Origin: Chrysoperla carnea
Taxonomy: Eukaryota > Arthropoda > Insecta > Neuroptera > Chrysopidae
Length of the DNA: 64,000 bases
NCBI RefSeq assembly: GCF_905475395.1
Contig: NC_058340.1
Location: 74,812,181-74,876,180, forward strand
Direction: 5' to 3'
In this document: positions 1-9,717 of the stretch, one piece after another
How the letters are laid out: each line of letters starts with the position of its first letter
Position numbering within the stretch: the first letter of the stretch is position 1
Translations under genes and position numbers: made by a program
The notes under the pieces: model-generated
Told to the model about the DNA's origin: nothing
The model's database searches: none
What the model saw: the letters and a program-made list of their open reading frames with translations, nothing else

Positions 1-125
1 TTGACAATTGCTGCATGATGTTTCCTATGATGTATTAGCCACAACGATAACGTTTGAATACTTTGTTGTGAAGGATTTAATTCGGCTAATTTTTTTATTA
101 AAGCACCTTCAGAAAAGTTTGACAT
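1..125 (-). CDS. RPRD1-type CTD-interacting protein, first coding exon (partial)
   Basis: The minus strand from the ATG at 125-123 is open to the window edge for 41 codons. The protein begins MSNFSEGALIKK and continues with LNPSQQSIQTLSLWLIHHRKHH. This is the start of the CID (CTD-interacting domain) of the RPRD1A/RPRD1B family, where the block SQQS-QTLSLWLIHHRKH is strongly conserved. Family members bind the phosphorylated C-terminal domain of RNA polymerase II in the nucleus and help recruit CTD phosphatases. Only the N-terminal fragment is present; the rest lies to the left of the window. It is divergent from Clp, with about 830 bp between the two start codons. RPRD1A and RPRD1B usually match a single insect gene, so no A/B choice is made. 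The identity rests on one short but very characteristic stretch. Confidence 0.85.
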   Translation of the reverse strand, partial: MSNFSEGALIKKLAELNPSQQSIQTLSLWLIHHRKHHAAIV

Positions 126-955
126 TTTATTTATTTCATATATTAAAGTTTAGAAATTGAACCAGAATGAAGGTAACGCATTTTCATTGAACTTCAAACC
201 GTTATTTACTTCAAACTTGAGACTGGCAAAGTATCGTAGGCCAATAGGGTATTCCACTATTTTTGAAAAAGTACTTCAAAATGTTGATTTTGCTACGAAA
301 AAGCCACCAAAAATTTATTTCGGAAAAATACACACGCTTTCTTGCCAAAAACTTAAATTAAATTTCAAACCTTTTTTAAACTGTCAAAAAAGCGGGCATC
401 CAATTTGATGATGTAATATGGGTATCACTATACGAAATAACACAAATAAGTTTGACAGATATATTCATAGACATCTGATTATAATAAATATAAATACTTA
501 TTATCTATGTATATATTATACCCAACTGTCTACACTGAACTAACTGATGGTCTATGACTCATACCGCTATGACGTCACAGCAAGGCTTACCCGTGTTTTA
601 GGTCACGTGATATACATTTTAAAAATTACTATTTTTAATTTTAATATTTTAAAAGAAAAATGTGCTTTTTTCAAATTTCATGATTTATTTTTGACTAACG
701 ATAATACCTATTCGTGTAATTTAACTTTGACCCCGGCGATGTTTTGCTACAACGTGAAGTTGGCAAATGAAAACAGCCACTACTTAAGTCATTAAAAATA
801 AATTTTAAAAGAAAATTCGATAAATTGAAAATATTAATATTTATATTTTAATTAAATGTTAAAAATGAATTTTGATTTTAGAACTTTAAAGTAATTTTGA
901 TTAATATTAGTGAATAGTTTTCAAACAAACATAACCTCAGAAATACAAACAAAAA
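126..955. promoter_or_regulatory. Divergent promoter region RPRD1 / Clp
   Basis: This is the only DNA between the two divergent start codons, so promoters and 5' UTRs of both genes must lie here or in undetected upstream exons. More than half of it is a copy of the AGGGTATT inverted-repeat element (246-710). No convincing TATA or initiator was picked out. The location is an inference from gene orientation. Confidence 0.5.
246..710 (-). mobile_element. AGGGTATT-type MITE, copy 1
   Basis: Non-autonomous element of about 465 bp with short terminal inverted repeats (AGGGTATT at the left, a slightly altered AATACCTA at the right). Nearly the same sequence occurs inverted at 1513-1960 and at 29081-29600. 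Small open frames inside it are shared by all copies in decayed form and do not look like genes. The superfamily is not assigned because no clear target duplication was seen. Confidence 0.75.
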
Positions 956-2802
956 ATGGAACTTATAGTAGCGAATGTTGATCATATTAAATTTGATATT
1001 GAAGTTGCATTAGACGAACAATATGGAGCTCTACCTCTTCCATTCCCTGGAATGGATAGTAAGTACATGGATGAATAAAAAGTACAACATAATTCTAATT
1101 GAAACATTCTACGTTTATTTCAGAATCAACAGCGGCTGTTTGTGACTTTTATACATCAGCAGCCGGTTGTCAGAAAGGACAATCGTGTCCTTTTCGGCAT
1201 GTTCGAGGCGATCGTACAATTGTTTGTAAACATTGGCTACGTGGATTGTGTAAAAAAGGCGATCAATGTGAATTTTTACATGAATATGATATGACTAAAA
1301 TGCCGGAATGTTATTTTTATTCGCGTTTTAATGCGTGCCACAATAAAGAATGTCCATTTTTACATATTGATCCGGAAAGTAAAATTAAAGATTGTCCATG
1401 GTATGATCGTGGATTTTGTCGACATGGTCCACATTGCAGGTAAAATATTCTCATTTATGCTTTGAAGACATTTTAATGATTCGTTCACTGGCGTAATTCG
1501 CTAAACTTGAATAGGGTATTATCGTTAGTCAAAAATAAATCATGAAATTTGTAAAAAGTTAAAATTTATGTTATAATATACTTAAATATTCTAATTTCGT
1601 GACCTAAAACGCGGGTAAGCCCTGCTGTGATGTCTTAGCGGTATGAGTCATAGACCATCAGTTAGTTCAGTGTAGACAGCTGGGTATAATATATCCACAG
1701 ATAATAAATATTTATATTTATATTATAATCAGATGTCTATGAATATATCTGTCAAACTTATTTGTGTTATTTCGTATAGTGATACCCATATTACGTCATC
1801 AAATTGGATGCCCGCGTTTTTGACAGTTTAAAAAAGGTTTAAAATTTAATTTAAATTTTTGGCAAGAAAGCGTGTGTATTTTTCCGAAATAAATTTTTGA
1901 TGGATTTTTATTAGCAAAATCAACATTTTGAAGTACTTTTTCAAAAATATTGGAATACTCGATTGAAAAATTAACCAGATTTTGGTGTCTATCAATCATT
2001 TAGAGTAATTATGAGTTAAAAATCATAAAAATCTTGCTCATTTGATGATTAGATCAGTATTTTATTATATGCCTTCAGAATTGATCCGAAATAAACGCTT
2101 TTAAAACACGATTTTAGGCATTATTTCCAAAACTACTTAAACAGTCGTTGAAGGGAGTACAAATTATTTTTTTTTTTTTATTCTTACAGACATCGACATG
2201 TCCGTCGTGTACTTTGCATGAACTACATCGCTGGATTCTGTCCTGACGGTCCACAATGTAAATACATGCATCCACAATTTGATCTACCCGCAGCACCCGA
2301 TGCGAACGCAAAAGATAGTAAAAAACCACAAGTGATTATTTGCCACTATTGTGGAGAAATCGGTCATAAAATCTCGTATTGCCTAAAAATGACCCCAGAA
2401 GCACGTGAAGCTGCTGTTAAACAAGAAGAAGCTAAATTAAAAGCATTAGGCTACATGAAACCTCCACAAGGACCTCCATTCGGTATACCGGGTGCTGCAA
2501 ATGGCCAGAATTCGGAGAATAATGAGGAAATGAACGAACAACAGTTTGATCATCCTCAAGATAATCCTCGGCAGCATAATCAACATAACCAGCATAATCA
2601 TCATCATAATAATCAGTCACAACAGAATAATAGCAATAATATGGGTGGTAATCATCCACGAATGCCACCCAAACCGTTGGAAGAAGTCACATGTTTTAAG
2701 TGTGGTAATAAAGGACATTACGCGAATCGTTGTCCGAAAGGACATTTAGCATTCTTATCACAAGCTAAAAGTAATTCACAGAATTTAAATAACAATAGAT
2801 AA
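956..2802 (+). CDS. Clp: Clipper / CPSF30 (CPSF4), pre-mRNA 3'-end processing factor
   Basis: Three exons, 956-1058, 1124-1439 and 2190-2802, join in frame to 343 codons. CPSF30 is the zinc-finger subunit of the cleavage and polyadenylation specificity factor; in the nucleus it helps recognise the AAUAAA signal. Five CCCH fingers are visible, for example CKHWLRGLCKKGDQCEFLH and CPWYDRGFCRHGPHC, followed by two CCHC zinc knuckles (CHYCGEIGHKISYC and CFKCGNKGHYANRC). The exon-1 peptide ends in LPLPFPGMD, as in known family members. Exon phases fit exactly (donors GTAAGT and GTAAAA, acceptors CAG). The linker between the knuckles is rich in His, Asn and Gln, which makes the protein longer than vertebrate CPSF4 (about 270 aa). 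Intron 2 carries a MITE copy at 1513-1960. Confidence 0.96.
1513..1960 (+). mobile_element. AGGGTATT-type MITE, copy 2 (Clp intron 2)
   Basis: Opposite orientation to the copy at 246-710 and very similar through the whole length, but lacking a segment near its left end that is present in the other two copies. It sits wholly inside intron 2 of Clp, so it should not affect the protein. Confidence 0.75.
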
Positions 2803-2919
2803 AGTGAAATTTTCTGTGTTTTTCTGTGAAATTTTTATCGTTGAATACAATTCTAAAAGACGTTGGAGATCCTTAAAGAAAGTTATCAATAATTCAGCAT
2901 TTTCTCAACTATGATTTCA

Positions 2920-2938
2920 AATAAATAGTTTAAATAAA
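2920..2938 (+). promoter_or_regulatory. Poly(A) signals of Clp
   Basis: Two AATAAA hexamers, at 2920-2925 and 2933-2938, lie about 120 bp after the Clp stop codon. This is the expected spacing for a short 3' UTR. AATAAA is frequent in AT-rich DNA, so their use is inferred. Confidence 0.5.
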
Positions 2939-3183
2939 TGTATGCTTAAAAATATGAATACAATAAACAATTTTCTTTTTTTAATTTATTTTCAAGGAAA
3001 AACCAAATATCGTGCACATTTTCTATTTAGAACATTTTCCTCTATTCCATCGTTCATCCAAATCTTGTACACCAAGCAAGAATCTCTAAACAAATTTTTG
3101 AAAACGAGCAATAATGAGCTTTACAAGTTGTTTTTAATTTTTATACAGCGTGTCTACTTAAGTTGGCTCCTTATGAGCAACAT

Positions 3184-3660
3184 TTTATACCATGTACATA
3201 TATGAAATATACATAGTATATTAAGTTTAGTCTCAAGTTTGTAACGCTTAAAAATATTGATGCTACGAAAAAAATTTTGGTTAAGGTGTTCATAGAATCA
3301 CCTAATTACTCCATTTCCGGTTGTCTGTCCGTCTGTCCATCCGTCCGTCTGTCTGCCAACACGATAACTCAAAAACGAAAAGAGATATCAAGCTGAAATA
3401 GCGTGCTCAGGACGTAAAAAGTGAGGTCAAGTTCGTAAATGAGCAACATGGATCAATTGGATCTTGGGATCCGTAGGACCCATCTTGTAAACCGTTATAG
3501 GTAGAACAAAAATTTAAGTGTAAAAAATGTTCCTTATAGACAAATAAACAACTTTTGTTTGAAACATTTTCTTGTAAACATCACCGTTTACCCACAAGGG
3601 CGCTAATTAGGTGCAAAGTTTGTAGTATGTATTAATATAGAAATATCAGGTTGGGTTGTG
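3184..3660 (+). mobile_element. ATACCATGTATAT / CACTTGTT repeat, copy 1 (3'-truncated)
   Basis: This is the first of at least six copies of a dispersed element of about 520 bp. It begins with a palindromic stretch around ATACCATGTATAT and contains the runs TTTGTAACGCTTAAAAATA, CCGTCCGTCTG and GGTCAAGTTCGTAAATGAG. Complete copies end in TTGTTTTCACTTGTT. This copy loses similarity near 3660. There is no coding capacity and the class is not assigned. Other copies: 23910-24463 (minus), 28313-28820, 29722-30193, 32353-33187 and 49403-49929. Confidence 0.75.
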
Positions 3661-3788
3661 TTTGGGTTGAGTGTGGGGTTGGGTGTCAGCCAAATTAATG
3701 TAGCAAACTGTTCTGTCACAGTTGTTTCCTTGGCTGACACCGACTCCAAAAATAACAATAATTGTATTACAAACTACATTATATTTTC

Positions 3789-3825
<37 letters not shown>

Positions 3826-3861
3826 TAGTGCATATTAATTTGTTTTGGAAAAGTATTTCTT

Positions 3862-4217
3862 TTGAAGTCGGTTTTCTTTTTGTTAAAAGTTTTTTTTATT
3901 TAGTGATTTTTAGTGAATCTGAAGTACACGAACTAATTTGTCACTAAAAAAAGAATCGTCGAAGTGATATTGAGTTATTCGTCCTCTTGTCGTGCATACT
4001 TAATGCAAATTTAAAACTTTTATGATTTTCCCATGGATGCCGTTGTCAGAACTCAACCAAAATGAAATAGGACCACACGGGAAGCACAAACTTTCAAATA
4101 CATAAAGAATCATCAAAATCGGTTCACCCAGTTGAAAGTTCTGAGGTAACAAACATTAAAAAAAAAAAAAACAGTCGTATTGATAACCTCCTCCTTTTTT
4201 GTTTGAAGTCGGTTAAA
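3862..4217 (+). mobile_element. AACCGACTTCAAA-type inverted-repeat element, copy 1
   Basis: The right end reads TTTGAAGTCGGTTAAAAA. The body (TGGGTGAACCGATTTTGATG on the other strand, a run of A, then CCTCCTTTTTTG) matches 35118-35374. Elements with AACCGACTTCAAA ends are common in insect genomes. In this copy the left edge also reads TTGAAGTCGGTT, so the left side is rearranged relative to the other copy. It lies between Clp and the end of ZAD gene A. Confidence 0.65.
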
Positions 4218-4308
4218 AATAAAACAATATGATGCTAGCAGTCATTATGATTTTTAATTAATTTAAAATACAAATTTCATTTTTTTAATTTAAAATACAA
4301 ATATTTAT

Positions 4309-7300
4309 TTATGAATGATTTAGTAAAAAATTAGCTGTAGTTGAATCAATCATAACATTTGATTGTTGAACTGAGTTAGTTGTTGCACCAGCTACACCTG
4401 GAGTAGATGTTGTGGCAGCAGCACTGGTAGCTGTAGCATGTACTTTCATATGTGTTTTCAACGTACTCCCTTGTCCAAACGCTTTTCCACAAAATTTACA
4501 TTCATATGGTCGCTCACCCGTATGAATACGCATATGTATCTTAAGTGTACCACTAGTTTTAAATTGTTTGTTACATCCTGTACAATTAAATCTACGTTCA
4601 GTTGTATGTGAGTAACGCATATGATATGCTAACGCACTTCTACGTTTAAATTGTTTCTCACAAATGGTACATTTTAGATTTGGTCGTGATTCGGTATTGT
4701 GTGTAAATCGTACATGTCGTAAATGTTCTGTACGTGTTTTAAAACCTTTGCTACATATTTGACATGTGTACGCACGTATTTCAGCATGTTTACGCTCGTA
4801 ATGTATTTTTAGTGCAGCACGACATTCACACGTGTAGCCGCATGTTGAACATAAGTATGGTTTTTTACGTGGTCCCGATGAATTTTTATGTAATTTCCAT
4901 ATATGAATGTTTAGGCCGTATGTTGATGGGAATTCCTTGCAACATTCTGGACATTTTACGTTGTCTTCACTGTGCGCGTACAATAAATGTCGCTAAAAAT
5001 TAACATCAATACATTATTAATAGTCCTGCACATCGCATACATTTAGTATTAAGAAAAAAAGTGTGAGCAAGAGATTCATCGCTAGGGTCTCCTTGATGAT
5101 AGAGCAAAATTAAATTTTTTAAATTCTGGTGACGCCATACATTTTGATAACACAGGTAAATTTGATCCGATCTTATTGTAATTTATTTTTAAATTCACTA
5201 ATTTTGGATAATTCTTTTCAGCTATGATGTCAGTTTTTTTGCTAGCTATCACTTATGTGTTTAAGGTAGTTCCTCCGCGACCGTCCAGTCAAAAAGTTTT
5301 GGACTAATACTATCATTCAGTGCATTAACTGTGCTATGACTATTATACATATACCATATATTATTTTCAAAAGACTGTAGTTCCTCACTACTGATTCTAG
5401 TATACATATAAACACACACACTATGACATATGCCTTTAACATTAGTCTTCATATCTTTTCCACAAAAATCATCGCTAAAACGAGTTATTTATTTAAGTTT
5501 TTTATCGAAACTATATGGTAAATAATTTTTATTTTTATTTATATATTTTCTAAATATAGTATTCTACATTATATTAGTTTTTCATAGAGATGGTGGACGT
5601 CATTCATTGGTAAATAAATATAATATTTGTAAATTTGTGTATTTTTATACACTTCTCCCATGTACACGTACAAATTGCGTCACTTTTAATTGCTAATATC
5701 TCATGTATGGCATGGTAAATCATCTTCTAATTTTAACAGCAAGTGTATTATGAATTAAATATTTTATATTCGGAGTTTTGAGAAATTCTTGGAATATCAC
5801 TTTCGTGTAGGTACTACCTTAATTGCGAAAACAGGACTCTAGATTCTTGAATCCTATTAAAACTAGTTTAATTTTGATCACAAATTTGAAAAGTATGACC
5901 CAAATTTAGTAGGATTACATACTTGGTTTATTAAAATTGGATAGAATTTGGATGTGATAGAGCAAGATTAAATTTTTTGGATTCTGATGACGTCATAAAG
6001 TTAAAAAATTTTTTTTTTTTGTTAACACAGGCAAATTTGATCCGATCTTAATGGAATTTTTTTTGAAAATCAGTATTTTTGAGTCATTCTTTTCTGCTGT
6101 GATGTCAGTTTTTCACTAGCTATCACTTATGTGCTTAATTCCGAAACCAGGTCTCCACATTCTTGAAACCTATTAGATCTAGGTTAATTTTGATCACAAA
6201 TTTGAATAATATGACCCAAATTTAGTAGGATTACATACTTCGTTTATCAAAATTGGATAGAATTTGGATGTGATAAGTTAAATTAAATTTTTTGGATTCT
6301 AATGACGTCATAACGTTAAAAAATGTCATCGGCGCTATGTACCCTCGTTGCAGTCCTGCTAAAGATGATGATTGTAGAATATTAAGTGAAAGTTTATAAT
6401 TACCTTCATATGTAAAACCGTTTTCCCACATATTTGACATACTTGTTTATCCTTTTTATTATTATGCGTATGATAGATATGTTTACGTAACGTTGATGAA
6501 TTCTTATATTGTTTATTACATTGTGTACAATAATATTGTTTCTCATGTTGTAATAAATGTTTTTGTAATTTATTTTTATAAATAAAACCTTTATTACAAT
6601 ATTTACATTTTAAATCATATTCATTCATATGTTTTAATTTAATATGTAATTGATATTCTGATTCAATGATATATAATTTATTACATTCCATACATTTGTA
6701 TTCTTTTAATTCATTTAAATGTTGTTTTTGTAAATGTTTTTTTAATATATTTAGTTCGTAAAATGATTTTAAACAATAATCACATTTATATCTAAAAAAA
6801 CAACAAAAATCAATCAAAAACGCAGGTTTTAATTAAAAGTTGTACGTTTTTTTTATTGATTTATAGACCCTACGCAAATTGAGACGCAGTTTTAGGTAAA
6901 TGCATGTTAATGGGTAATGCAAGTTAATGCATGGGGGGGGGGGCTCTGTACGGTGAGTGACGCAGTTTTTATGTAGCCGTGAGTTTTTATGCAAACACGG
7001 CGTGCAAACTGCGTCAATTCAGTATAAAAAATCCACCTTATATGAACCTGCGTTACCCACAGACCTCCGTATACATAAAGCTATATCTCAATTGGAGCTC
7101 GGCCGTAAATTATACGGTATAGGTTTATGTAAGAAATAGTATATCAGGTCTTTCCTGGTAGAAAAAAAATTTGAAGAATAAGTTAAAAAGTCTTAGAAAC
7201 TCTGAAAAAATCTTAAGAACTCTGAATTTCTCAACGTTTTTGTACTGTCTAATTCACAGTTATTCAGATTTATTCAGTCTGAATTAGACGGTCCAAAAAC

Positions 7301-9204
7301 TTCTAGAAATTCAGAGTTTCTAAGACTTTTTAAGACTTGTTCTTTCTTCAAATATTTTTCACACCAGGGTGTCTGTTACTTTGTATAAATGTAGCTGAAT
7401 TTATAGCTGAAGAAAGACAGACCAGAAGCATTAACGCTGCTTGGCTGTCGGTGCGGATAGTAATTTTTCAGAACATTAGAGTGTTTAATCGAACAAATTC
7501 GCATATCTCGTAAATAATCATCACTTTGCTTGATACACGGTACAGTAATCCGGCAGCCGGAATGATAGTCGTAAATCTAAATATTCAGAAAAAATCCTAC
7601 ATCCTACCTTCCGCCCTTTGGCTTAACCAATACCTATGTTAGATACTTACTTAGCATCTCGTTGATGACGCTGCATATGTCTTTGATAATTACCATTCTC
7701 ATAGAATCCTTTATTACAAATGTTACAAGTTGCACAGATCTTTCTATTTGTATCATGCGTCTCCATGTGTCTCGCTAACGATGAAATATTTACTAATTTT
7801 TTATTACATATTAAACATAATAATTTACTTAAATCACATTGATCTGTACTTAAACTTTGTAACCAATTAATGCGAGCTTTACGTAACGATAACCTATTAT
7901 TATCATTATTATATTGTACGTTAATACTATCATCCGTTAATACTTTTAATTCATCATTATCATTATTATCATCATCACTACTGATCATTGAATTATTATC
8001 ATTATCACTTATTACATCATCATCATTATCCTTAAATTGATGTGGCTCATCTTTGATATCAAGTTCATTTTCTTTTTCACTTTTTATTGATATATTTTCA
8101 ATAGTGTTATCTTTGTCTGTTGTTGTATTTTTAAACCATTTTTTATCATCGTTGGTCTGTTCATTTAATAATTCTAATAAATATTGTTCGGATCGTTCAC
8201 ACTGTTTTTTAAAATTAATTGTTTGGTAAGTTTTAAAAATACAATCATTACAAATTTGTGTCGGTAATTCATTATTTTCATTTATCTAGAATAATTAATT
8301 AAATTCGTATTAATTAAGGTGTTTGTTTCCCTACAGTATTGTAAAAAAGTTTTGGTTTATTGCACGGTACATCCATATAAACCAAACACATGCTTTGTAG
8401 TCAAGTAATGTGTTATTTTTAGCTTTAGAATACCACGCAACTACAAAAATATATAATATATTCTGTACAAGTGCTGCTTATAAATTTGATAGTATAGATA
8501 TATCGCCCTTCAATCATCAATACTCTGACTATAGTCGTCTCTGTTTATCAAATGATGGATCTTCGATGAACTCATAATTAAATTAAAATTTTTATTGTTT
8601 TCAATCGCTTAGACAGCCTGATGCACAGTACAAAGTAGGCAAGGGTCAATGACTAGACCCCGCCTAGATAGGCGATTTAAATTCAGCCACGGGCGTTCAT
8701 AGCTCGACATAGGAGGTTTCCTTTCATGTTCTTAATATATATGCTCTTGCCTAGTTTAAATAAATTCTATGTGCTTAAGCATCCTAGTTTTCTTGTTTAT
8801 TTTATATTAAACAAAAAATTAATATTTTTATGTAATATCTATTGCATTATACACGTTTGAATTTTAAATATAATCGATGCCAGTTTCATACAATGAAACA
8901 TGGATATGTAAAGTGTACATCTACCTTAAGTTTTGAAATATTGAAGGTGTATGGGCTTCTTTATAAGAATTTCTTTGCAAAAATGCTAAATTTGGTAGTA
9001 CAGACGAACACTCCATTAGTGAATGTTGTTTTATAATTAAAAAAATATTTTATAATGTACCTTAATTGTTGTAAAAATTTGTAACATTTGTAAAACATCT
9101 GATTCAGATGTGCAGATGGAAATCATCCCTTGCTTGAATTCTAAACAAGTTCTACATATTTTATCAAAATCATATTTAGTTACCGATGTGAACGTTAAGG
9201 ACAT
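4309..9204 (-). CDS. ZAD-C2H2 zinc-finger protein A
   Basis: Four exons on the minus strand (9204-9061, 8285-7651, 6791-6404, 4992-4309) join in phase to 616 codons. Exons 1 and 2 encode a ZAD domain: CRTC in exon 1 pairs with CNDC just after the first intron, followed by QCERSEQYLLELL. ZAD is an N-terminal zinc-binding dimerisation module of insect nuclear DNA-binding proteins. A long acidic Asp/Asn-rich linker follows, then about 13 C2H2 fingers. The last ones carry the TGERPYEC linker and end at HMKVH before an Ala/Thr-rich tail. The seventh finger is short (CQICGKTVLHMKRH) and straddles the exon 3/4 border. The start ATG is the one that puts the ZAD cysteines near the N-terminus. An AATAAA overlaps the TAA stop on the minus strand. 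The DNA target is unknown. Confidence 0.92.
5092..5262 (+). repeat. 320-bp satellite-like repeat, partial unit (gene A intron 3)
   Basis: Matches part of the unit arrayed at 58685-59775: GATAGAGCAAAATTAAATTT, a decayed TGACGTCAT box, AACACAGGTAAATTTGATCC and GCTAGCTATCACTTATGTG. Confidence 0.65.
5810..6335 (+). repeat. 320-bp satellite-like repeat, about 1.6 units (gene A intron 3)
   Basis: Contains two passes of the segment TTTAGTAGGATTACATACTT and one full central part with GATGACGTCATAA. Same orientation as 5092-5262; related to 11286-11735 and, inverted, to the array at 58685-59775. Confidence 0.7.
6866..7020. repeat. Short inverted repeat with GACGCAGTTT / AAACTGCGTC ends
   Basis: A stretch in gene A intron 2 begins GACGCAGTTTTAGG and ends CAAACTGCGTCA. 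A ten-base run of G lies between (around 6933-6942). It looks like a small foldback element. No coding potential was seen. Confidence 0.4.
7154..7368. mobile_element. Foldback MITE with CCTGGT ends (gene A intron 2)
   Basis: 215-bp palindromic element. The left arm begins CCTGGTAGAAAAAAAATTTG and the right arm ends TTTTTCACACCAGG. Internally, GTCTTAGAAACTCTGAA pairs with TTCAGAGTTTCTAAGAC, and GTCTAATTCA with TGAATTAGAC. The arms are almost continuous, so the RNA could form one long hairpin. Confidence 0.7.
8320..8600 (-). mobile_element. Intron-1 repeat, gene A copy (partial)
   Basis: Reverse-complement match of part of 9995-10555. It includes GTTGCGTGGTATTGTAAAGC-like and TTATGAGTTCATCGAAG-like stretches. 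Other copies lie at 47108-47425 and 50395-50955. Finding it at the same distance from the exon 2 acceptor in genes A and B shows that it was present before, or was copied with, their shared tract. Confidence 0.7.
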
Positions 9205-9717
9205 TTTTAATATTTCTAAACGAAATTAAATATTATTCTATGTACAAAATACAATGTATAAACTGAATTATAATTTTATTTATTTTTTCTTTTAAATTGA
9301 AACGTTTTAACCTAGCGATAGCGGTAGCGTAAACTTTTATGGCATTTCGATAGTTCGATATTATATCCAAATCGAATTTTAGGATGTTGTAGCAATAATT
9401 GAAATTTTATATTTGAAGCCCTTAATATGTTTTAAATTGATTTATACGGTAATAAAAGAAATTATTTAATAAATATGAGACCTAAATATGTGAGAACTTT
9501 CAGTAAAGCAACATTCGAACCAAAAAGATTATCTTTAAATGGAACTTCAGAACCCTAAATATTCATGATTGACCGTGGTTTCATTAAAGATTATGTTGGT
9601 AATGATATGACATTTTAACGTCAATAAACTGTCAGTGGTTAAATTAAAATAAAATAAACAAATATTAAAAATAAAAATGTTAAATTAAATTAAAGTAGAT
9701 ATTTATTTAAATGAAAA
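9205..9717. promoter_or_regulatory. Bidirectional promoter region of ZAD genes A and B
   Basis: The start codons of genes A and B lie 513 bp apart in head-to-head orientation, so this AT-rich spacer should hold both promoters and 5' UTRs. A partly repeated TCGATAGTTCGATA motif is seen near 9348-9361. No clear TATA boxes were assigned. Confidence 0.5.

Noticed and set aside
157-795. Open frames in the AGGGTATT MITE
   Set aside because: They lie in a non-coding repeat that recurs elsewhere with the frames broken or altered.
2432-2749. Open frames antisense to and shifted within Clp exon 3
   Set aside because: They are by-products of the His/Asn/Gln-rich coding repeat of Clp.
3780-3820. Poly-T run and the 61-codon ORF over it as a gene
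   Set aside because: The ORF is mostly poly-Phe from a homopolymer at the edge of a repeat.
4764-5003. Plus-strand frame opposite the last exon of gene A
   Set aside because: Shadow of the zinc-finger exon, whose minus-strand frame has clear C2H2 signatures and splice phases.
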